From NCBI GenBank assembly GCA_947499545.1, contig CANMOZ010000019.1, positions 16,160-80,159 on the forward strand: a stretch of 64,000 nucleotides of DNA, in the 5' to 3' direction. Source of the stretch: an uncultured Saccharospirillaceae bacterium. GTDB lineage: Bacteria; Pseudomonadota; Gammaproteobacteria; Pseudomonadales; Oceanobacteraceae. Positions 63,910 to 64,000 of the stretch are shown one piece after another (within the stretch, counting starts at the first letter, position 1; each line of letters begins with the position of its first letter). The position numbers and the translations under genes are program-made. Under the pieces are notes generated by a model, which was not told the origin of the DNA, made no database searches, and saw only the letters and a list, made by a program, of their open reading frames with translations.

Positions 63910-64000
63910 CCTTTGGGGTCGGCCCAACACTCTATCTAAAAACAAAGTAAAACCTGTCATTAATGATGAATTAAGTTTTAACCGCACTCTAATTGATGCA
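63891..64000 (+). CDS. Partial gene after portal, cut by window edge
   Basis: ATG 63891 with AAGGAGC upstream, overlapping the end of the portal gene. Only 36 codons are visible (KLPKSWIGDLWGRPNTLSKN and on). In lambda-type phages the next gene encodes the head protease and scaffold (S49 peptidase); this N-terminus is too short to confirm it. Confidence 0.6.

Noticed and set aside
27946-64000. Integron-like cassette array as explanation of the cargo
   Set aside because: No attC-type paired core sites are seen around cargo, cargo is in both orientations, and the repeated element is short and non-palindromic.
55773-64000. Mu-type transposable phage
   Set aside because: A Mor-family activator is present, but packaging genes are Nu1/GpA with a lambda portal, tail genes are P2-like, an integrase remnant exists, and no Mu transposase is seen.
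1-64000. tRNA or rRNA genes
   Set aside because: I found no cloverleaf with conserved T-loop and no rRNA sequence in the window by eye; a covariance search would be needed to be sure.

Overview
The window looks like the chromosome of a marine-type gammaproteobacterium, moderately AT-rich. The order ftsB, ispD, ispF, truD, surE, pcm, nlpD, rpoS is the classic gammaproteobacterial block. I cannot fix the genus from sequence alone; the inserted DUF368 gene, the LemA/M48 operon and the many orphan solute-binding proteins would fit Oceanospirillales-like lineages, but that is inference.

Layout. 1-6.8 kb: a minus-strand operon of lemA followed by three tandem M48 metallopeptidase paralogs of exactly 650 codons each; the middle copy has lost its zinc site. 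6.8-16.5 kb: the conserved rpoS to ftsB block on the minus strand, interrupted between surE and truD by two periplasmic solute-binding protein (SBP) genes, one broken by an amber codon. 16.5-27.7 kb: an accessory zone with two copies of a small tryptophan-rich family, three more SBPs, a DUF2167 protein, two paralogs of an unrecognised 310-316 residue family, a possible effector-like protein and a decayed IS3-family element.

27.9-64 kb: a mosaic of prophage genes and cargo. Phage genes on the plus strand are a broken integrase, holins, lambda-type terminase (Nu1/GpA), head-tail joining protein and portal, plus P2-type contractile-tail genes (spike V, PAAR, W, J, I, fibre H, sheath). Early genes (replication P fragments, a structured leader RNA, a Rha/KilAC antirepressor and a Mor-family activator) also occur. 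Between these modules sit many AT-rich cargo genes, often on the opposite strand: SBPs, lipoproteins, small membrane proteins, a secreted caspase-like protein with a possible toxin-B-like partner, four tandem YcxB-like proteins, an AbiJ-like HEPN protein, a shortened DUF2326 ATPase and a zinc-ribbon protein.

The most unusual feature is how cargo and phage genes are joined. Ten copies of a 20-bp element (core CCGCCAGAGGAAAT) lie just after cargo and just before the first gene of a phage module (holin, W, sheath, head joining gene). Broken copies of the same anchor genes (holin start six times, W start three times, PAAR twice, spike end twice, replication-P end twice) flank individual cargo blocks. 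The simplest reading is that the prophage, or two tandem related prophages with the left one degraded, gained cargo at late-operon boundaries by recombination, each event leaving a partial anchor copy. The element itself may be a late-promoter activator site. Two copies of a 113-114 bp MITE-like element and nested IS3-family copies have further broken the array.
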